Shown one piece after another: positions 58,811-64,000 of a stretch of DNA of 64,000 nt (its first letter is position 1; every line of letters starts with the position of its first letter). The stretch lies in NCBI GenBank assembly GCA_027625915.1, contig JANTQA010000047.1:11284001-11348000 (forward strand), read 5' to 3'. Position numbers and translations under genes: made by a program. The stretch is from Anaeramoeba flamelloides. Lineage: Eukaryota; Metamonada; Anaeramoebidae. The notes beneath the pieces are model-generated. The model did no database searches, was not told the origin of the DNA, and saw only the letters and a program-made list of their open reading frames with translations.

Positions 58811-61800
58811 GTTTATAATAACAGATTTGGGCATTACCGAAAATCATTTAATAATTCCATCCCCCGTATTAATTCTTTTTGTTTTATAATCTTGATTTTT
58901 TTTTTTGCCTTTTGACCCATTAAAAAAACAAAAAATAAAAGGTAGTAAAAAAATAAGAAAAAAATAATTCAATGGAAACCTTTCAATTTATATATCCTAG
59001 TGAGTGTTTTGATACTATTTTTTTTTTTTTTTTTTTTTTAAATAGCTTTTTCCAGGTTCTATCAATATTTACAATTAAAAAATCGAAAATTCCAAAATTA
59101 CCCATTTTTACAATTGATTTATCTTAATAAAAAATAGATTTTTTTATTAGTACTTTCAAAATAATCCTGATTAAATATTAATGATTATTTCGAAAATTCA
59201 TAATTTACAAGATACACCATTAACCTTAAAATGTAACTTTTTACTCATCTTTTCCACTCTTTACAATCAAAAATAAAGTATTTAATTTTATGACAATTTA
59301 TTCAAAGACCTTTATGGAATTGAAATCAAGAAAACCTAAATTCGATTCCATACTTATTAAAAGGTTTTAATCACAATTTAAATTTCTTATTAACTTGGAA
59401 AAATATAAGTGAATTTGATCATCCAAACTAATATTTTCAATTAAAAATTCAAAAATTCAAAAAACAAATTACCCACTTTTTTTCAGAGCAATAAAACTGC
59501 CTTAAGTTATTAGTACTCTACCGCAACAAGGCAAAATTTTAAAATATGTCATTGGTGGTATTCTCTACTTAAAAAATTTGTATATTCCAAGTATCAAAAA
59601 ATTCTGATCGACCCAGAAACCCAAAAAAGATTATTTTTTTTGTGAGATCAATTTTTTGTTTTCCATTTTTTCTGAAAAAGAAAACATTTAAATTCATTTT
59701 ATTTCCCACATTATAACAAAATATTTTACCCTGTTCATTGTTATTTCCATCATTATTATTCAATAAAAAGTCTTTGTTACCAGGAATATTAATATAAAGA
59801 TTTTTTTTTTCTTTTTTGAGATAATTCTTTTGGTTAACCAAAAAAATTAATTTATTCAACCAATTGAAAAATAATTGTTTATTGTTTTAAGAAGGATAGT
59901 TATATCAGTTAAATTTTTAAAGTCATTTCAAAAATTGTACTTAAAAATTTTGTTTTTGTTCTAAGATAAAATCCGATTTTTCAAAATAAAATTTTATTGA
60001 AGGTATTTGGGAATTAAATAATTTTATCCTCAAAATTCAAAATCATTTTTTTTTATGACAAAAATGATTTAAATTGTTTTAAGGTTTTTAGTGAATAATA
60101 CCAAACAATTTGTTAAAAAAATTCTTCAATATTGAAAATTTTTTTGCAATTTTTTTTTCATTTTGCGAAAACCAGAAAAGGACTTTTTATAAAACCTTAA
60201 AGAATAAAAAACGTTAACCATAATAGAGATCTCAATTTAATTGAGAAAATTTTGTTAAACTTCAATCAAATATTCATTTATTTAATCACATATACTTGAA
60301 TTAGTTTTATTGGCTGATATTTGTATTGAAATATTCATTATTAAAAATAATAACCAAATAAAAAATTTTCTTTCAAAATTCAATACTTCCCAACATAAAA
60401 TCAAAAATATGTTTTCCCATTTTCAAGAATTAGCTTAATTGTTAATAAAAATAATAGGTTACTTTTTATCGTTTTATATTGGAAACATGTGGATTCTGGA
60501 TTTTAAAAAAGAGACTCAAATTAATAAATTATTTAGATGGGTTTAAATCATCCATTTCATCAGACGAAATACAAATTACAAAAAAACCTTTTTTTCAAGA
60601 TCTTGACAAGACTTCAATTTATTTTTAAAAAACACTACTCCCAAAAGGGTGTATGCACATTTTACCAATGTTGGGAGACTCAATTTCTGAGAAACCAAAC
60701 CATTAAAATTGTTACCATAACCAAATAAACGAAATTTTCAATAAAAGGGGGTGGGTGGGGGGTGGCAGATATAACCTAGAATAAAATAAACACACACCGA
60801 TTAATAAATAGAAATGAAAAAAATTAAAAAATTGATCAAAATCTAAAACATAAAAAATAATTAATTTCTTGATCTTATCAATATAATATTTGTTAAAAAT
60901 TACTTCTTCCTTACTTAGATTTTATTTTTAATTTTGATTAGAAAAACTGTTATTTGAACAAATTTTTGAGAAACCAATTACTTGTTATTTCGAAAGAATT
61001 TCAAAAATGAATTTAAAAATTCAATTTTCTTTTAACTCATCTAATTTATATTTGGGTGTAGAAAATAGGATATTTTTTCAACCCTTCTTCAGAAATAATT
61101 TTTTATTTGTTGAATTTGTTTGATTTTTATACTTATTTATTTTTGATCTAATTGAAAAATCAAAATAATTCTGAACTTTTGCTTTTCAATTTTTTCTCAA
61201 TTTTTCTTTTTCTTTGAGCTGAAATTTTTGTAACTGTGTTTTGATTCCTAGAATTCAATCCCTTTCCTTTAAGCTTTTAAACCCTGTTCTTTGTTTTTGC
61301 ATAGTTTGATGAAAATATTTGAAAAAAGAAATTTTGTAAAGCAAATTTGTAAAAAAAAACAGTTTTGTAAAATAATAATAAATAGTAATGGGACAAGAAA
61401 CCCAATTCAATATCTTATTTATTCCCATCCAAATTAAGAAAATAAAGAAGAAACAAATCTTTGAAAATATTTTACTTTGAAAATTTTTTATTCATTCTTG
61501 ATTTCAACAAATTTATTTGGAAAATTGATCTTTCGTGTTTGGTTAGTTAAAGACAAATATTTGTTTCAAATACACACCTACTTGTTGGATTATATTTTTT
61601 GGTTTATTCTTTGATTAATTTCACTCATTTGTATAAACACCTTTCTAATTCCAATACAAAATTTAATAAAATCAAAAATTTTATCAAAAAAAAATATAGT
61701 TCAAAAAATTGAAATTTATAGATTCCACTCTGATTTTCTTTTCACAAATAGAGTAGCTAATGATGTTTTACTTCAAAATTTCTATATCTTGTGGCACTCA

Positions 61801-62415
61801 AAAAATCTTTTACAAGTAAGGTTGTTGCATTTACAATTTTTCAAAATCACAATTTTATCAAAAAAAACATGAAAAATTCAAAAATCATTTTTGTACATGT
61901 GGGCTCCCTTAAATAAAAAAAGTTTGATCTTCAAACGTGAACACGATTTCAAAAAATACATTTTTTGATGAACAACAGAAAAATAAGACTAACAAAATTA
62001 TGTTTTTTGAAAAATCAAAAAACAATTCCCACAAACAAATGATTTTTTCTATTTCAAACAAATCCATACCACTTCTTCCTGAACATTTTCTTCCAAAAGT
62101 TCAAAACCATACAGCACAAAAAAACTTCGAAGATTTTTTTGTTCTTTAACGTCACATTTGAAGAGACTTTGTAAAGAATTGGTTCTTCACTCAAACATTT
62201 TATTTTTTTTTATTTTGGTCTTTTTGATCTTTCTTTTTTTGTATTTTTTTTTTTTGAATTAAAAAAAAAGGGATCGTGAAACTTTAATTTTAAACATCCC
62301 AATAATAAATTATAGCTTTAGGCTTACAGATTAACACAATTCCTTGTTCATTTTTTTTTTAACAAGTAATTTTTACCAAAGCTCAAAGAAGCAATTTTAA
62401 CAGAAACAAAAACTA
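58811..62415. other. intergenic before the PHD gene, no firm gene
   Basis: MITE-end fragment at 59050-59090 (CAGGTTCTATCAATATTTAC). Guanine-rich GGGGGTGGGTGGGGGGTGG at 60746-60764. A plus-strand 49-codon frame from ATG 62000 to 62149 (SIPLLPEHFLPKVQNHTAQK) has less biased composition and could be a small exon, but I recognise nothing in it. Minus-strand frame 59569-59859 looks like chance. Confidence 0.4.
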
Positions 62416-63665
62416 ATGGAAATTAGACAACCACAGAACGTTAACCAGTCAACATACCAAACTTGTCTTCTTGAAAAACAGTTTGGGTGGGAAAGATCAA
62501 ACGAGCACAAACAATTAGGTGTCCAAGTACAACCAGAATACGAAGAAGAAGAGTATGAAGAAGAAGACAGTGTGATACGGTGTACATGCAATTACAATCA
62601 TGACAATTACGAAATGATGATCCAATGTGATAAGTGCAAGGTTTGGCAACACTCTACTTGTGTAGGAATTAAAGAAGCACCTGAACATTATTTTTGTGAA
62701 AAGTGCAGACCTTTAAAAATCCGATGTATTTGTAACAACGTAAGCTACCCAATTCTTCTTTTTTTTATTTTTTTTTTTTTCTCGAAATTTTCAGAAAATA
62801 CAAAAACTTGGTGAAAACAAAAATTAAAACCTTTCTCAAAAAATAGTATTTTTAAGTTTACCACATTCTTTCTTTTTCTTCTTCTCCAACCAACAAACAA
62901 AAAAATAAAATTTTTAAAAAAAAAACCTTTCTTTTGTTATTTTCGACTAAATTCAAATTTCTTTCGAATAATCCTTTCTTTAAAAACATTGTTTAATTTT
63001 TTTAAAATCATTTAACAAATAGAATTTAGATTTCTCAAGAGCAATAGTAAAGTGTATAAAGTGTAATAATTTTTCCCATAATGAATGTGTAGGTCTACCT
63101 GAAAGGCCGCCAAAAAGATATTTTATTTGTAGTTTTTGTTTAAAAAAACGGCAGGAACAAAGGAAGCTACAAGAACAAAGGGAGTTTAACGTTTACCAAC
63201 CAAATCGGCTTCTTTCTTCAAAATTACTTTTTTTAAATTCCAAGCAACAACAACAACAAAAGCTCCAAAAGCTCCAAAACCTCCAAAACCTTGAAAATCA
63301 ACAACAAAAACACCTCCAAAAATTAAAATTCTTAGAAAACGGAAACGAATCAAGCACCACAACACTCCTGGTTCGTAAAAGGAATGCACAGCAATTGTCA
63401 TCATTAGACCGAGATGAAGAATTTAACCTTGATAAAAAACAGAATTTGAATGACAATCTCCAAAACTTGAATGAACAAAAGACGAAAAGGACAAGCAATA
63501 CCAAGTTTTCGAATCAGCAAAAACAAACAGAACAAGAATTAGAACAACGAGATGATGAAATAGTTCTTGATCGTAAAATCTTTACTATTATTCATTCTTC
63601 AATGATTGATGAGCGTAATCAAAATCAAAAAAAAACTCTAGAAAAATTAAAGAATAATAGCAATC

Positions 63666-63699
<34 letters not shown>

Positions 63700-64000
63700 C
63701 AACAACAACAACAACATTTATACACTTGAAAAGAAACAAACAAACTTGGCATTAGATAATCGAAAGCTAATAAATAATCACAAAGAAACACCGACTAATG
63801 ACTCTAATTATTCTGATCTGGCAAATAGTGATGAATTGTTCATTGAAGAAAATAGTTCAGTTCAAGATCTTGTTGAAATTGAAATATCTCCAACTATTGA
63901 AACTTTTGATAAAAATCAATTATCAGAAAATAAAAAACAGCTAATATCTTCAAAGAATGTATTTAAATCACAACCTGAACAAATAATTTCACAAAATAAT
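62416..64000 (+). CDS. tandem PHD-finger protein (5' part, runs off the window)
   Basis: Exon 1 is 62416-62739. Exon 2 starts at 63023 and stays open to the window end, giving at least 434 residues. After an acidic stretch (EYEEEEYEEED) comes PHD finger 1 with a full C4HC3 set: C56, C58, C71, C74, H79, C82, C94, C97, including the typical CDKCKVWQHSTC. PHD finger 2 follows at once: C104, C106, then across the intron C119, C122, H127, C130, C144, C147. The first finger resembles those of Set3/MLL5-type proteins, which read histone H3 tails. Downstream is low-complexity Gln/Leu- and Lys-rich sequence with an Asn tract (63667-63715). No SET or other domain is reached. A nuclear chromatin reader is likely. 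An in-frame TAA just before the ATG supports the start, but TTTTAACAG there could also be an acceptor of an upstream 5' intron. Confidence 0.85.
63667..63715 (+). repeat. in-frame Asn tract of the PHD protein
   Basis: A block of AAT codons followed by a block of AAC codons, all Asn. The switch from one codon to another shows two separate triplet expansions that keep the same amino acid. Confidence 0.9.

Noticed and set aside
59569-59859. 96-codon minus-strand frame
   Set aside because: No motif or coding bias; rich in Phe, Asn and Lys as expected by chance.
63186-63791. Minus-strand frames with Cys and Tyr runs
   Set aside because: They are mirror readings of the PHD gene's Asn/Gln-rich exon.
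1-64000. tRNA, rRNA or CRISPR arrays
   Set aside because: No cloverleaf-like G/C-richer segment, no rRNA core words, and repeats are palindromes or transposon ends rather than spaced direct repeats.

Overview
This window comes from a unicellular eukaryote with a very A+T-rich genome (roughly four fifths A+T by eye). Its genes have GT-AG introns and are far apart, and the space between and inside them is packed with short non-autonomous DNA transposons (MITEs) and old LINE pieces. A compact PKB/Akt (442 residues, PH domain then AGC kinase) and an asparagine tract in the last gene recall amoeboid protists such as Dictyostelium or Anaeramoeba. The low gene density and kilobase introns do not fit Dictyostelium, so I leave the taxon open. 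TAA and TGA both act as stops, as in the standard code.

Layout: 1-9,400 has no convincing gene but several transposons. 9,406-15,473 (+) is a five-exon PKB/Akt-like kinase with a 4.3 kb intron. 15.5-21.6 kb is intergenic with LINE and repeat remnants. 21.7-30.0 kb (+) is a multi-exon Sam50, the Omp85-type core of the mitochondrial outer-membrane sorting machinery, with introns of 3.5 and 3.2 kb. 30.5-31.7 kb is an unusual foldback element whose arms carry repeated TCGCGA palindromes. 34.9-40.0 kb (+) is a divergent multi-pass membrane protein resembling mitochondrial carriers, with a 4.3 kb intron. 41.5-43.2 kb is a LINE remnant split by a cluster of hairpins. 45.3-45.9 kb (-) is an intronless SCP/FCP1-type phosphatase. 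46-62 kb is gene-poor, MITE-rich, with one possible two-exon microgene at 55.1 kb. 62.4-64.0 kb (+) is the 5' part of a tandem PHD-finger protein that runs off the window.

The five firm genes do not form a pathway. Sam50 and the carrier-like protein would both belong to a mitochondrion or related organelle. PKB, the phosphatase and the PHD protein belong to signalling and chromatin or transcription control.

The most unusual content is the mobile DNA. There are at least ten MITE families. Some keep readable target-site duplications: TA (Tc1/mariner type), TTAA (piggyBac type) and TAA/TTA (PIF/Harbinger type). One PIF-type copy sits inside another dispersed repeat whose unoccupied paralogue is also in the window. 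Three loci carry clusters of long hairpins joined by a shared linker, which I could not assign to any known class. Introns fall into two size groups: short (75-283 bp) and very long (3.2-4.3 kb). Most of the long ones carry MITEs or LINE pieces.
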